Notes under the pieces: model-generated | Told to the model about the DNA's origin: nothing | Database searches by the model: none | What the model saw: only the letters and a program-made list of their open reading frames with translations | DNA from: Euryodendron excelsum | Lineage: Eukaryota > Streptophyta > Magnoliopsida > Ericales > Pentaphylacaceae | Direction: 5' to 3' | Assembly: GCA_033060915.1 (NCBI GenBank) | Contig: CM065389.1 | Span: 10,842,001-10,906,000, forward strand | DNA length: 64,000 nt | Position numbers and translations under genes: made by a program | Shown: positions 11,860 through 29,145 of the stretch, one piece after another | Position numbering within the stretch: position 1 is the first letter of the stretch | Layout of the letters: each line of letters opens with the position of its first letter

Positions 11860-13590
11860 ACTAGAGATAAACTCATTTCGGTATTCAAAAACTGGTATAT
11901 GTATAGCATTTTACCAGACGAATAGATTGTGGAATTGGTTGGAGGGCTATAGCAGAGTCTGCATTTTTGTCTCAAAACCGTGGCATCCACATACAGGGTA
12001 GTCGTCTAAACAAAATTTCTGTAGGCCATCATCTTCTAAATCTTGTAATGGATACCAGCCCTCATCTTTCGGGCTAAGTCGGTCACATATTAATCAACCA
12101 TCTTCCAACCAAGCAGGATATATATGGGTTCAAGTTGTTCAGCTCAAAAATTTTGGCGGGGAATAGAGATTTTAGCTACTTCTCGAAACACCCTTTGACC
12201 ATAATTAGGTACTAAATTACAGTTTGGTGTTTCGTTTCAATGTGACTCGTAGTTGGTTCAGGTCCTATTATCCACGACAATGATGATATCAATTGAACAC
12301 TTACAATTAGTCCATTTTCAATACTAGAATCTCATCAGATATTGGGCGTATATCGTCAGATGGCAGAAAATTGCATCAGTTGCTAACTTTTCGTTTCGAT
12401 TTTTTCCCCGACATCGTATGCAAGAACTCCAATTGTAATAAATAAACCAACAAATTCATGAAAACTCAATTGAAAAAACACACACTGGAGGGTGCTCCTC
12501 AGACAAAGTCTGCTATGAACTATTGTATCTTCAATCTTGTAAAGCTGAAGTTAGATTCTTCAACCTGGGCTTGCTATCTTATGCCACTGCAAAGCATTTG
12601 GCTTGGCTAGCCCTTGTGGCCTAGCGTTACAGCTTCTTTGCTATCGGATTCCGGCAACGACACAACGGTTGGATGGATCTTCTTGAACATCCCAAAGAAG
12701 CAACCGTTTGATATTTTCCTTTGATGAGCAATCAGTCGGCTCTGATCTTTTCCTTCTTCCAAGCTCTTCATCTTCTCCTTGTGGAGTTTTCGCATCACGT
12801 AAGCTTCAGCAAGGCCAGTGGTAGCCATGGACAAGAGTGATATATGAGAAACTTGTTCTTAGAAATGGGTTGTTGTTTGATGATCTTTTGGTGACAAGTT
12901 TGGGGCAGGCCAGAGGGAGATATATATAGATGTTTGTATGTATAGGCTTGGAGGGCAAGCAAAGCTTTGATTACGAATTGAAAGACTCCCCCGAGTGGGG
13001 GCTTTTCACTAGCATCATTCGTTACGTAAGATATCATATTACCCTTTGTGTTTGGCTTTTAATTGGTTTAACATCAATTAATTAGCTAGCTAGTTTTGGG
13101 CCAAATGCTTTTTTCTGGCTGCTTGATTGTCCTTGAAACGTTTCGCATGTGCATTTTCCTTGAGGAAGGAAAAGAAATTTGATGGTGGCGGCGACGGTGG
13201 GAGTATCGGCGAAGGTGAAGGAGTACGTGACGAGTCTGTGGGCTTTGCCTTGACAAATGACTTCTCCTGGAGACTCTATTCAAGGGGTCAAGGAAGAACA
13301 GCTGCTGTGGGATTACTAAGGGCCCGTTTACAACTTAGGGGGGGAAAGGCTAAGAGAAAAATAAAAAAAAATATTTTATTTTTCTTTTTTGATTTTGTAA
13401 AAATAATAAAAAGAAAGAAGAGAGAGTGATTGCTTTGTTCTCTTACTTTTTTTATTTTTCATTTTTATTTTCTCTTTCCTTTTCTTCTTAGGTTGAATCA
13501 AACAGGAAATCTTTTTTTTTGTTTTCTTTCATTTCTTCCCCAAGTTCTCCTAAAATCTACATTTTTTAACGAGTCATCACACCTCCAAGG
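11860..13590. repeat. Type-I unit, copy b
   Basis: This second full copy of the type-I unit is nearly identical to 869-2330 in its gene part. Upstream it continues into a block (13130-13330) that is a diverged relative of the conserved block upstream of the type-II genes. It abuts the truncated third exon of ALD1 copy 1, and the boundary carries an AGTATCAC stretch also found in the intact exon. Confidence 0.75.
12607..12828 (-). CDS. Small conserved protein, type I (73 aa), copy b
   Basis: This intact 73-codon frame differs by only a few residues from the copy at 1634-1855 and has the same MATTGLAEAYVMRKLHKE start and GCFFGMFKKIHP core. I chose the ATG at 12828 because the codons just upstream (TTG TCC) give no methionine. 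Upstream are a TATATATA run (about 12914-12925), the CCCCC-GAGT-GGGGG hairpin (12988-13001) and TTACGTAA (13022-13029). No targeting signal is seen. The function is unknown. It is co-duplicated with ALD1 and the type-II gene. Confidence 0.65.
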   Translation of the reverse strand: MATTGLAEAYVMRKLHKEKMKSLEEGKDQSRLIAHQRKISNGCFFGMFKKIHPTVVSLPESDSKEAVTLGHKG

Positions 13591-13595
13591 CCGAG

Positions 13596-14603
13596 TGTCA
13601 CAGGCTAGCAAGTCAGGCAGCACACAATAACAGTAATACGACCCACCATAATCATACACAGCAGAAATAACCCGTGAGGCGACTATGCACCAAGCAATAG
13701 TCCCGCTAAACTCAAACACCGAGCCATAAGAATATGCGCTCGTCCAGGATCCATCCGTAAAACCTCACACATCATGTTAAGCTCTGTCCTTCGATGCTCA
13801 AGTCATACGTCTTACTCAAGTTATAGACGATAGCAACGTCATTCTCAAATGGGTGCACACATGACAAGCAATGTGTTTCACACTAGTCCCTTTCAAAACA
13901 CAAGCAAAATAGACATGTGCAACCAGACATGCGCGTGAGCCAAGCATCATCCGTTAGACACGACGCCTCCATCCATGAAGCTCCTAGCGCTCCACGTCAA
14001 GGTTATTGCCCGCAAGGATAGGCACCACCAAATAGCAACCGTTAAGGCCACAACATAGTGCCCCGTGACATCAATGTTAACTAAACCAAGAGGTCGTGTG
14101 CACAAGCTTGAACCCAACGTGCAAGTGCACAAGAGGCACACAGCATGCAAGTGTGCACACCGAGGCCTAATTCGTCATGAGTATAAGCCCCGCCACGACA
14201 CGGGTGCAGTATAGCGGATGCGAATGTCATAACTCCATCCACAACGCCAATGCCCAACATCTGCCCACCGGACACAATGCAGCCCATGTAGGCACTTGAC
14301 TAGCATGAGGACTGTAGTCACGTGCCACAATTGGCCCCCAAATCTCGCCCACTCCCTTAAGAGACTCACTTGAGTGATGTCCCTTTAAGTAGCACCAGGG
14401 GGTAGTAGAGTCAACACCAGACCTCTTCTTATAATAGCATTGTAAGCCATCTTCAAACTTGTAGGAGAAAATATCATATCTCCTCAAGGAGTCATAATTC
14501 ATAAATCCAATAAATATAAAAAATAAAAATTACGAGATTGTCATGCCACTGGCCAACCATGCTAAGGCATGTCCCACACCAAGGTCTCTCGCGGCCCGTG
14601 ACA
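13596..14603. mobile_element. Solo LTR, 1008 bp, 5-bp target duplication
   Basis: The insertion interrupts sequence that is continuous at 5187-5200. It begins TGTCAC and ends GTGACA, and is flanked by CCGAG (13591-13595) and CCAAG (14604-14608), a 5-bp target duplication with one mismatch. It has no coding capacity for gag or pol. These features fit a solo LTR left by recombination between the two LTRs of a retrotransposon, possibly Ty3/gypsy. It is present in unit 2 only. Confidence 0.75.
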
Positions 14604-14809
14604 CCAAGCCAGGTGTGGCATGGGCAGCTGTCATTTCAAATTTTCAAAAATCATATATATTTTTTATTGAGTTGTCAGGGGTGACCGGGCAATTTGCGCA
14701 CACCTTGACTAATTTTCTTCTCGGTCCAGTCATAGGCCAGTCATCCAAGTTGGGTCTTAGATATTCATAAAAAATAAATACCTTGCAGCTAACTATTACA
14801 CTTGACAAG

Positions 14810-16307
14810 TGATTACTCTCAGAAATAGTAATATCTAGGCTTAAATTGTTAGTTGATTAGTTGAATTTCAGTGTTAATTTAGTATTTTAACTCCTAAAAT
14901 GCATTAAAACTCTTTTTGTGCACTTCTTACCGGAATTGGAGCTTAAACTAGGGCAAATGGGCAAACGTGAGGATGACCGATTGATCACCCGATCGAACGG
15001 TCCATGGAACGTTCGATCGGCCGATCGATCGCAAGATCACCGATCGATTGGTGATTCTCTGTTCGACCTTCTACAGCAAACTTCAGAGAGAGCGTTTTGC
15101 CGATCGATCGGTCATTTGATCAGTGACGTCGGAATTCCCTCAACAGACGACACAGATGCAAACTTCAGAGGGGTCGGTTTTGCAATCGATTGGGTGTTCG
15201 ATCGCCATGACCGTTCGATTGGCCGTTCGATCGGTCGCCGTACTAATCGATCGGTGTGTACAGACTCTGTTTTTCTGCACAGCATAAAAGCTGTATATAC
15301 TGGACAAAGTGGGAATGAGGGTTTTTTCTGCAGAATTGGACAGAGGAGGAGCTTCCAAACGGGGTCTTTTGTTATTTTGTAAGGTTTTTAGTTAGATTTA
15401 CTTTAATGCTTTGTATTGTTGTCATTTATTGCTTTTGGATCATTGTAAATGAATGCTTGATATATATATATATATGAAGTGAATGTTTTCTCCTCTTTCT
15501 AGCCATTTTCTCTCATTTTCTTACCATTTTCCCTCACTTTCTTAGCAACCAAACACTAGTACTATATAGTTTAATGGTAGATTTGTTTTCTTTTATGCTC
15601 TTTGACATGGATTCTAGCAGCTAAACATCCCTTCGATGTAGTTGTGAAGATCCACCAAGGATCTTCAAAGCGTTGAAAATAGATTGTATGAACTTTAAAG
15701 TCATATCCTTAAAACTCTATGGTTTCATTTGATTTAGCATGAGATTCATTAGAAAAACTTAGATTCATAACTCATTAGCAATATTTATGCACAAATCAAT
15801 GTTTGGTATAGGTATTGCAGGTTTGATTCTAGGGTGCCAATTATAGATTTCCTCTTTATGCTCAATCAAACAAAAACTCACATTTTTATAATCGACATTT
15901 TCCGAATCAAGAATCTAAGGTGTGATTCTTGATTTGAGTTATAAACCTCTCATTGAAAACCCTTGTTGTGAATTGGTGGATCGAAACAACCATGTCCAAG
16001 CTTTTCTTCTAAATTACATAAAACTAGATTTTATTGCCTTCATTAGTCATTAAGTTATTGCATTAAGCATTGAACCACCATCATCTCAAAACCAACATAT
16101 TTTCGGTCTCTTTTATGTTAGGAAAAGAAAAGAATTTTCATTTGCAATCCATCAAAATAAGTGCCCGTGCTAGTTGAGCTTTGTTGCTATATTTGCAGAA
16201 TTTTCTTGGGAGAGAACGACACCGGATCCTCCGATTTTTACTACATACGCAACCACCGTACTCTTGCGGAGTGACTCCAGTTATGAAGCACATCTGGAGA
16301 CGTGTCA
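14810..16307. mobile_element. Probable solo LTR, 1498 bp, with GATCGATCG-rich part
   Basis: It interrupts sequence continuous at 5371-5395. It begins TGATTACTCT, ends GACGTGTCA, and is flanked by identical ACAAG on both sides (14805-14809 and 16308-16312). The stretch 14970-15255 is crowded with CGATCGATCGG-like palindromes, and a 154-codon frame (14918-15382) runs through them without resembling a known protein. It has TG...CA ends and no gag-pol. It is most simply a long solo LTR, probably of a gypsy-type element. Confidence 0.7.
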
Positions 16308-16714
16308 ACAAGAGTCAAACTTTTAACTTCTCAAAAAGAGATCAAGAATCCTAGCCAACTACATTAACTCAGTTATTTTCAAAATTCGTATTTTGACTTA
16401 TAGTTTGAGAATCCTAAAAATTTGTAAATACCCCTTAAATAGTTAAAAAAAATAGTTTTGTAATGTTTTTCAATTTTGCCCTCTAAGAATTTAAAAACAC
16501 CATCTTTAAACAATTATTTTAAGTCTATGTACATTATTATAATTTTGCCCTCTAAGAATTTAAGTCTATATACACTATTATAATTTCACTTCAAAACAAA
16601 ACACCTCTAGTGATGACTCTCAATTACAAAAATATCATGATCACATTATTCTAGTGAAGTTTTTTGGTACAAATTTTTTAAAGAATAATATTTTTCAAAC
16701 ATTACATGTATGTT

Positions 16715-16745
<31 letters not shown>

Positions 16746-18443
16746 GAAAATCAAATGCCTTTTTGGTGATTAAAAAAAATAAAGAGTTATAATTAATAAT
16801 TGTTCTTAGATGAATTTTCTGACTTCACCCTTACACAACTCCACAATGGGTAGATTTGTCGTCCCTGAAAATTTGCTCCGAGCATAAGGTAACGTTTAGC
16901 AAGGCGAATCACATTCATGATTTATGAGAATAATCATGTATGTAAACAAGGCCTTCTACAAATGGAGGTTAGTTGAGTTGGTAAGGATTGGACATTTCAC
17001 TTGAAAAAGTCTAGATTCGATTTCTGCTGCCAGTAGTTTCTCTTAGTAGACAATCTGTAAATCCAATATAAACTCTCATGTAGATTTGCAGCTTGCATTG
17101 GCCTTGTGTTAGGGTAGCCTTCCATCACCTTAAACTTTTAAACACTTAAAAAAACAAACAAACAGGGGCCTACCCTTTAGGGGTGGGGTGCCTTGGCACC
17201 TTCCAGCTTTTGATTTATTTTTGAACATATTATGTATATGTATAATGTTCAAGTAAAAACTTATTTTATTCGCACCTCTCATAATTTAAAACCTTTAATT
17301 TTTGGATGGTAGATTGTGGTTTACCTATTTTTTTGCTCGGAAAAATAACTAATGTGTCATTTTTTCCTTACTTTGATCACGTAAAATTGAAGCTAGTTTT
17401 ATTTTTCATATAAAACTTTAGTCTTGCATCCTAATATATTTTTCATGCTGGCGTAATGTTTTAATAGAATTTTCAAATAGAATGAGAAGTTCTTTTTGTC
17501 TCATTCATTTCAAACGAAAGCATGGACTATTGTGACTTGTATTGGGAAAAAGTCCATTGTAACTCAGTTTGATTTGGCTTTTTTACAGTTTTTTTATTTT
17601 ACTTTTTTGACTTATAAGTAAAAAAGCTGAAATTTTTAAGTTTTTTTACTTTTAACAAGATAAGATATGCAAAAAAGTAAAAAAATTTCAAAATGTTAAC
17701 TTTTTTACTTATAAGCAAAAAAAACAAAATAAAAAAACTCAAAAAAATTCAGGCCCCGCCCCAATATCTAAATTTCCTTGAGCAAGAGATATTTACCACA
17801 TTGTTAGTGTTCCCATCTAATTGGAATGTAATAGTTACTATATTTAATCAAAGTCTTGTGGTGTAAGAATGATAGGATAATATCAATTAGATACTAGATC
17901 CCAACAGCCCCTGTCGTTTCTTCAGTAAAAATAATTACAACATTTGAGTTGGAGAGATAATTACCAACTCTGATAAAGATATATTGGTTCTTATAAAGAT
18001 ATTGGTCCACTAATTCACAACAAAAAACAGGAAAGAATTTAAGAAAAAGATGAAATGTGACAAAGAATTGAAAAGCATGGGACCATGAAGGAGCTTTGTA
18101 CCTTCCTCAATTCAAGAATTCTAATCTCTGTTTTTCCGAACCAACCATTTCCTAATTTACATTTTCGCTTGTCTTCACCTTTTGATATTGGAGTTGTAAG
18201 CTTCATGCAATGCTAAACATTCACAAGTTTAAAAGAAAAAACAGGAGGAGGAAATCCAGGAAATCTAGATTAAAGTTTCCTTTTCTGTCAAAGAATCAAT
18301 GAACAAAAATTACTACAAAAATCAAAATATAGGGTGCCTCTTACTATTTACAACAAATTAAATTGAAGGAATAAAAAATTACAGAAACTTTAACTAGAAC
18401 ACCAATTACTCAGCCACTGATTTAATTAGCCATGTGAGCCCAG
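16308..18443. repeat. AT-rich spacer of the tandem unit, copy 3
   Basis: It continues the spacer seen at 5371-7546, with several T/A runs and a (GT)n(AT)n tract at 16713-16744. I see no gene. It ends at the type-II small gene. Confidence 0.55.
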
Positions 18444-18677
18444 TCAACTCTTGCGAATATCCCATGTCTCGGCTTCTTTTGTAGCAGAGTCCGGTGACGC
18501 CGCTCCTGTTGGGTGAATTTTCTTAAAGATTATGGAAAAACAACCACCAGAAACTTCTCCTTCATGATCAGCAATCACTTCTTTCTCATCTCTCTCTTTT
18601 TCCATCCTCTTCATCTTCTCCTTATGGAGCTTTCGCATGACGTAAACTTCAACAAGACTAGTTCCAGCTAATGCCAT
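18444..18677 (-). CDS. Small conserved protein, type II (77 aa), copy 3
   Basis: This intact 77-residue frame is MALAGTSLVEVYVMRKLHKE, then KEKMKRMEKERDEKE, then GCFSIIFKKIHP and a short polar tail ending RKS. It is the reference copy of the type-II family: its relative at 7547 has a TGA at codon 15 and the one at 3698 extends five residues. A TATA-like run lies about 100 bp upstream (18777-18788). No secretion signal is visible. The charged N-terminal half predicts a helix. It lies 3' of ALD1 copy 2 in the same orientation. The function is unknown, and I see no match to any peptide-hormone motif. Confidence 0.65.
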   Translation of the reverse strand: MALAGTSLVEVYVMRKLHKEKMKRMEKERDEKEVIADHEGEVSGGCFSIIFKKIHPTGAASPDSATKEAETWDIRKS

Positions 18678-18841
18678 GGCTTACCAATATAGCAACTAGC
18701 AAGACTTGAGTTTTTACAATTGGGTTGTGTATTAACAAGGTTGGGAGATCTCAAAGAGGGTTATATGAATGTGTGTATATATATACAGATACATGTTTGT
18801 ATGGACTTGGAAAGCAAGCAAACTTAAGAGACTGGAAGTTT

Positions 18842-19120
18842 CTATGCTGATTCATGGATATGCTTACAAGTTTGAAGATTAGGAAATAAACGCAGTCTGT
18901 GCTTTTCTTCCACAAGTAAACTTTGACTAGTCCTCTTGCTGCTTAGTCCATTACCCATTTGCCTTTTCCTTGTGGAGAAAGGAAGAAACTTGATAGTGGG
19001 GTCAGCGAAGGCAAGATTTTGTGGCCTTGTGCCATTGTTTAGGGTCAAGTAAAAATTGGTTGTGAACATGTGACAGAAATGGGTTGGGATCGAAGCAGCC
19101 AATTTGAGCTCAAACTCCAC
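18842..19120 (-). other. Conserved open frame upstream of type-II gene, copy 3
   Basis: This 92-codon relative of the blocks at 4144 and 7947 lies 165 bp upstream of the type-II start and about 200 bp below the ALD1 stop. It is not recognised as a known protein. It may be a conserved promoter or leader region. Confidence 0.3.
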
Positions 19121-19323
19121 CAGGGCCAGGCTTAGTCAAGGTCAAGGTTTTCTAATAACAATTTTTCTCCTCACTCACAACATCAAGTTAAATTAAATTA
19201 AATCCAGATTTTCCAGAAGTTTCCAATTCAGACATTACCGTAAGAATAAGAACTGAAATTATCAGTCAACATTCAATGCTAAAATTGACAGGGAAGAAGG
19301 AATTTATCCGAAATAAGATTTTA

Positions 19324-22747
<3,424 letters not shown>

Positions 22748-23267
22748 AAAGTCGCCATAATGGCAACCCAACCTAACTAACTGGAGATCTTAAGATCTAA
22801 GTTCAACGGGACAACAAAATTGTGCGTGACTTAGGACAAATCACTGAGGAACTCGTTCCGCTGTCCATTTCTATGATGAAATAGTGATAACCTGTAGATA
22901 GTGTTTAGGATGAGCTTAGCTCTTAATGATTCTTATACCTTGGCATTCCAAGTGGAGTATAGCAGAATACTCTTAATAAGAGATCACCTATATGAGTATG
23001 AAGGGGCCGCTTCTATGAGAAATTCTTAAGGCTAATTTTTCTAGAGTACTCATGAATCTACCAAGCATTGTTCAGGGCCAAAATGAATACAACTGAATGG
23101 ATCACTAGATGATTTGAAAGGAACCGTGTGAGTACTATTGTCTTGGTTTATATAAATGGTTGAACAGTTCAAGACATCATGTTCACTAGTTAGCCAAATA
23201 AATCCGATGGTATTTCACTAGGGAAGGTTCAAAGCCAAAAGCCACCTTTCACGATGCGGCAACTTTC

Positions 23268-23270
<3 letters not shown>

Positions 23271-23338
<68 letters not shown>
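23271..23338. repeat. (CT)34 microsatellite
   Basis: An uninterrupted CT run of 68 bp lies between the pol stop and the 3' LTR of the copia element. It is likely to be length-variable. Confidence 0.95.
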
Positions 23339-23341
<3 letters not shown>

Positions 23342-23403
23342 TGTCAAGTCAGTATTCTCATTTGCATTTTTCATTTCCAGCCAATCTCATTCATGTGGGG
23401 AAT

Positions 23404-24948
<1,545 letters not shown>

Positions 24949-25948
24949 TTACTATTTAAAAAGAAGGGTTAATTATACGGTTAGTCCTTATACTTTGGGC
25001 TTAGTCTCAATTACATCCATCTAGTTTCAATTTCAACAGAAGTACCCTTTAGGTTTGCAGTTGGTATCTAAGTAGGTCCAATCGAAAACCAGTGTTAGCC
25101 AAATATGCGGAAAGCAATCACGTTCTATGCACATGTAGGGTAAAATAGTAAAATCCGCACACCCACTCTCCTCTTCACTGCTTCTCTTTCCCCCTCTGTC
25201 CTCACTTCCTCTTCTCATCACCTCCCCCGCACCAACACCACCACCACCCACCCTCCAGCCCCTCCCCGGACCATGCCCCGCCCGCCACCCACTACAGTCC
25301 CACCGCAACAACCCAAGCCCTGTCCCTCCCCGATCACCCCCCAGTCCCTCTTGCCACCCTTCACCCAATCACAGTGCCACCGCACCCTCCGTATCCTCAA
25401 CGATAAGCAAAAATTGCTTTTTCTGTTAAACAAGCAGACCCACCATGTGGAAAAGGTAATCAAAAGAGTTTCATTACCTTGCAGCTGCCTCCAATATTGA
25501 TTGAATTGTGTTTAACTTTTAGAGAGAGAAAATTATTTGGGTTTAAAAATTTTTGTTGGGTCTCTTTTTTCTCTATTGTGTCTCTGTTTTTTCTTTTTCT
25601 TTTTTCTAACCCTGCTTTTTTGGGTCTGTAAGAATGGTTCAAGACAATTATACGCAACAATGAAGACAATTTATGACAGCAAATTGAAATTTAAGGCCCG
25701 TTTTCGATTGGCCCTACTAGACACCAATTACAAAATTTAAGGTTATTTTTGTTGAAATTAAAACCACAAAGATAAAATCAAAATTTTAAGATCCTCTCGT
25801 CGATCTGGTTTCAGGAGCTACACGTTGCTTGTCCACAAGCAAGAGAACTTGAAAATAGGGATTGATTTGACATGTGTACAGAACAAGTGTGTTTGATAAT
25901 TTAGCAAAAGATTTGTTGTATTTGCTAGCAGTTGTGACAAGAAAAAAA

Positions 25949-26936
25949 GGGTAAATTACACAGACCCCCCTTAATATTTGTAAAAATACAGAAACTTTAT
26001 TTAACCATTGCAAATTTCCAGTAACCTCCCTTACTTTTGAATTTCGTTAACAAATTTTTTCCTCTGTTGGTCAACTAACGGTTGACCAAACGAAAAAAGC
26101 TAATGCAAACCTAATACTTTATTTTAATGACTATTTTGCCCTTTCCCAAATCTCATCATTTCTTCTTCTTCATCACCGGTATTTCTCCACCTTTTCTTAT
26201 TCTTCACTTTCTTCTCTGACCAACCCCACATCCACCCCACCTTCGTTGTTGTGAACATTTGTTAGGGTTGATTCGCTGGCGAAATCGACAATGTTGACCA
26301 TTTAAATAAAATTCATTAATGAGTTTTGATGGGTCTTCCATGAGAGAGAGGGAGAGAGAGAGGAATGAAATGAAGGCAGTGAGTGGTGGTTCTATGCTCA
26401 GTCTGAACGGTGGCTGAGCTAATTGGAGAAAAGGGAAAACCCTTCCCATTCCCATCTCTCTGGCATGAACTTAAGGTAGGCCTTTCCCCATCTCTCCAAT
26501 TACAACAACTATCAAGTGAAATAGACGCACTCATTGTGCCTTTCCGACCATATGCATAGAAATATATATAGATATACATACTTATATAAAAGATGAATTT
26601 GTGGCCTCCCAAACTAGAAACCCCCCTTTTGTGGCAATGACAAAGGGCTTGGCCGGAGAAGAAGGTGGTTGCTGGTGGGGGTTCATCGGAAAAGATGGAG
26701 AAAGAAGAAGATGGGTTGGAAAAAAAAAAAAAAAAAGAAAAAGCAAAGGAAGAGAACATTTCATAGTTTTTAAAAGAAATAATTTTATAAAAATGTTTAA
26801 TTGTAAGGGTATTTAAGTAATTTTACACCTTTGTTAATGACAGTGTTCTGACAGGAGAGGTTATTGTAATTATGAAATGTTGTATGAAATTCCTGTATTT
26901 TAGCAAATATTGAGGGGAGATCTATGTAATTTACCC
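25949..26936. mobile_element. MULE-like non-autonomous element (988 bp)
   Basis: The ends are inverted repeats of about 33 bp, beginning GGGTAAATTACACAGACC on the left and GGGTAAATTACATAGATC in reverse complement on the right. Both flanks carry AAGAAAAAAA, a 9-10 bp target duplication as expected for Mutator-like elements. The equivalent intron position in ALD1 copy 1 (about 10747-10757) has only a single such A-rich site and no insert. No transposase is encoded. Open frames inside run over A/T-rich tracts. Confidence 0.8.
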
Positions 26937-27185
26937 AAGAAAAAAATTGTGTATCCTTACAATGAGGATGACTTTTGAAGATTTCATGATCACCTAACCA
27001 AGGTCTTATAAAATTACCGGAAAGGATGGATCCTGCACTGCCGTCGTTACGTTACATCCCATAAGCATCTGCTGCCCAAAAAGGGGAAAAAAAGAAGAAG
27101 ATCAAAAAACAAAAATAAAAGAAAAATATCTGGATTCTTTACCCTTTTTTTCTTAAAATGGAATACTCCAAATCAAGCAAACTTA

Positions 27186-27398
<213 letters not shown>

Positions 27399-29145
27399 TT
27401 ACAGTACTGTACTACTGCCAGTCTGGTGTATCAACAGGAAACAATAAAGAAAGGCTTTATGTCATAATAAATTTTTGTTAGTCTCCTCCAGTAAATAAGC
27501 TTGGATAAAGTGGTCCATCTTGCACTGTCTTTTGCATAGTTAATTTCGAAAGTCTAAGCCAACCAACCTAAACCAAGACCGAGCTTTGAGTAACTGTAAT
27601 TATTCTTCCAACTTTAAAACTTTAAACAGAAATGGTGGAGTTTAACTGTCATTATACCATGTTTCCTTCCTCGGCTCCATATCCTCTATAACCTTGGACT
27701 GTTGATAAGGCATGTACATGCTGCAAGACAGAAAAAAAAAAGCATAATAAACAATTATCCATCAAGATAAAGGGGCTAAATTTATGAAAAGAAGTAAAAC
27801 AGACAAAGATATTGAATTCTTGCTGGTGAAGAATGCACTCCCATTTTCATGGTTATGGATGCGAATGTAGATGCTCTGACAGTCCAAAGCATATTGCTGC
27901 TTTAAATGGAGCCTAGTACATTGCTAACACTATCAACATCTCCTTAAGGTTGTAGCTGAAAGGGAGCCTCTGAGTTACCTCAGCCATAGCTGATGTTATG
28001 ATGTCTGGTATAGGCTCTGTAGTATCACCAATTCCAAGTCTTATCAACTTTGCATGTGGATATTTATGCGTGTGCTCCGACTCACGCATGCATATCTGGG
28101 TTAAAGACCATAAGCTATGATCACATAAACAATGCCATAATCTTACAAGACAAAATGGGAATCAGGATTACCATCACAGAGATGTTTATGGCCATTTAAT
28201 TCAATCAAGCATACATTTAAAGATAAATACAACGAAGGAACTGCATTATGAGATTTGTCAAAACATCATCATGGTAAATTTAGATAGACATTCTAACTAA
28301 AACAGCATAGCAACTCAGATAGGCAAAAGATAGCAACTTTGGTAGATGTTCTTGTGCCTTTCTTTTTTCTTTTCTTTTTTTTTTTTTTTTTTGTTTTGTT
28401 CCTTTTGATAGGTGGTGACGCTGGAAGATTTTAGAACCCACTAACCTCAGGAAACATGTATCCATTCTGCAGATTCTCCATATTGACATTACGGGGCACC
28501 AATGACCTGTGATCATGTTACAGGTTTGTGATTATACAGAGTGATAGGATAAATTATACCATTCTTGTATAATGATAATACAATGAAGGAAATAATATAG
28601 AAGAGTAACAGTTCAAAAAAGCATGAATGTTTTATTCACCATGAACAATGGCTTTACTACAATGTATTGCAAGTACATACCAACTCTTCTCTGAGTGTCC
28701 GATTTTTTTAAACTGGAAAAAAAAAAAAGAAGAAGAAGAAAATGTAAGACATGCATGAAAATGAATAAGTAAATAGTATGCAATATAAAGGAAACAGAGC
28801 CATATAAGGGACATTTGCTCTGGATTTATGTAACAGTCACCTCGCCTGGGATTGCAAGAGAACTGCACGAGGCATGCAAATGCAGGCCAACAATTGTGAA
28901 AGATACATAATAAATTCAAAATTTGGCTACAGCCTACAGTGATATCAAATTCCTCTACAGTTCCCTCAGTTTCAAGGCATACAGAGCATTTGAATGTGAC
29001 AGTAATTACATAAACAACCATATATATACTTGCTATGGCTAGCTCAAGTACTGAGGATGGAAAACAAGTGCCTCCGGAAGTAATGTTGCTTTCAAAACCT
29101 AGATCTCTACCACTTTCTAAGCACATTCTCAACAGAATTTTCCAT

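Noticed and set aside
14918..15382. 154-codon frame taken as a gene
   Set aside because: It lies wholly inside a probable solo LTR and is driven by GATCGATCG repeats. No known domain.
26204..26759. Minus-strand frames of 83 and 147 codons
   Set aside because: They lie inside the MULE-like element, run through poly-A and GA tracts, and show no domain.
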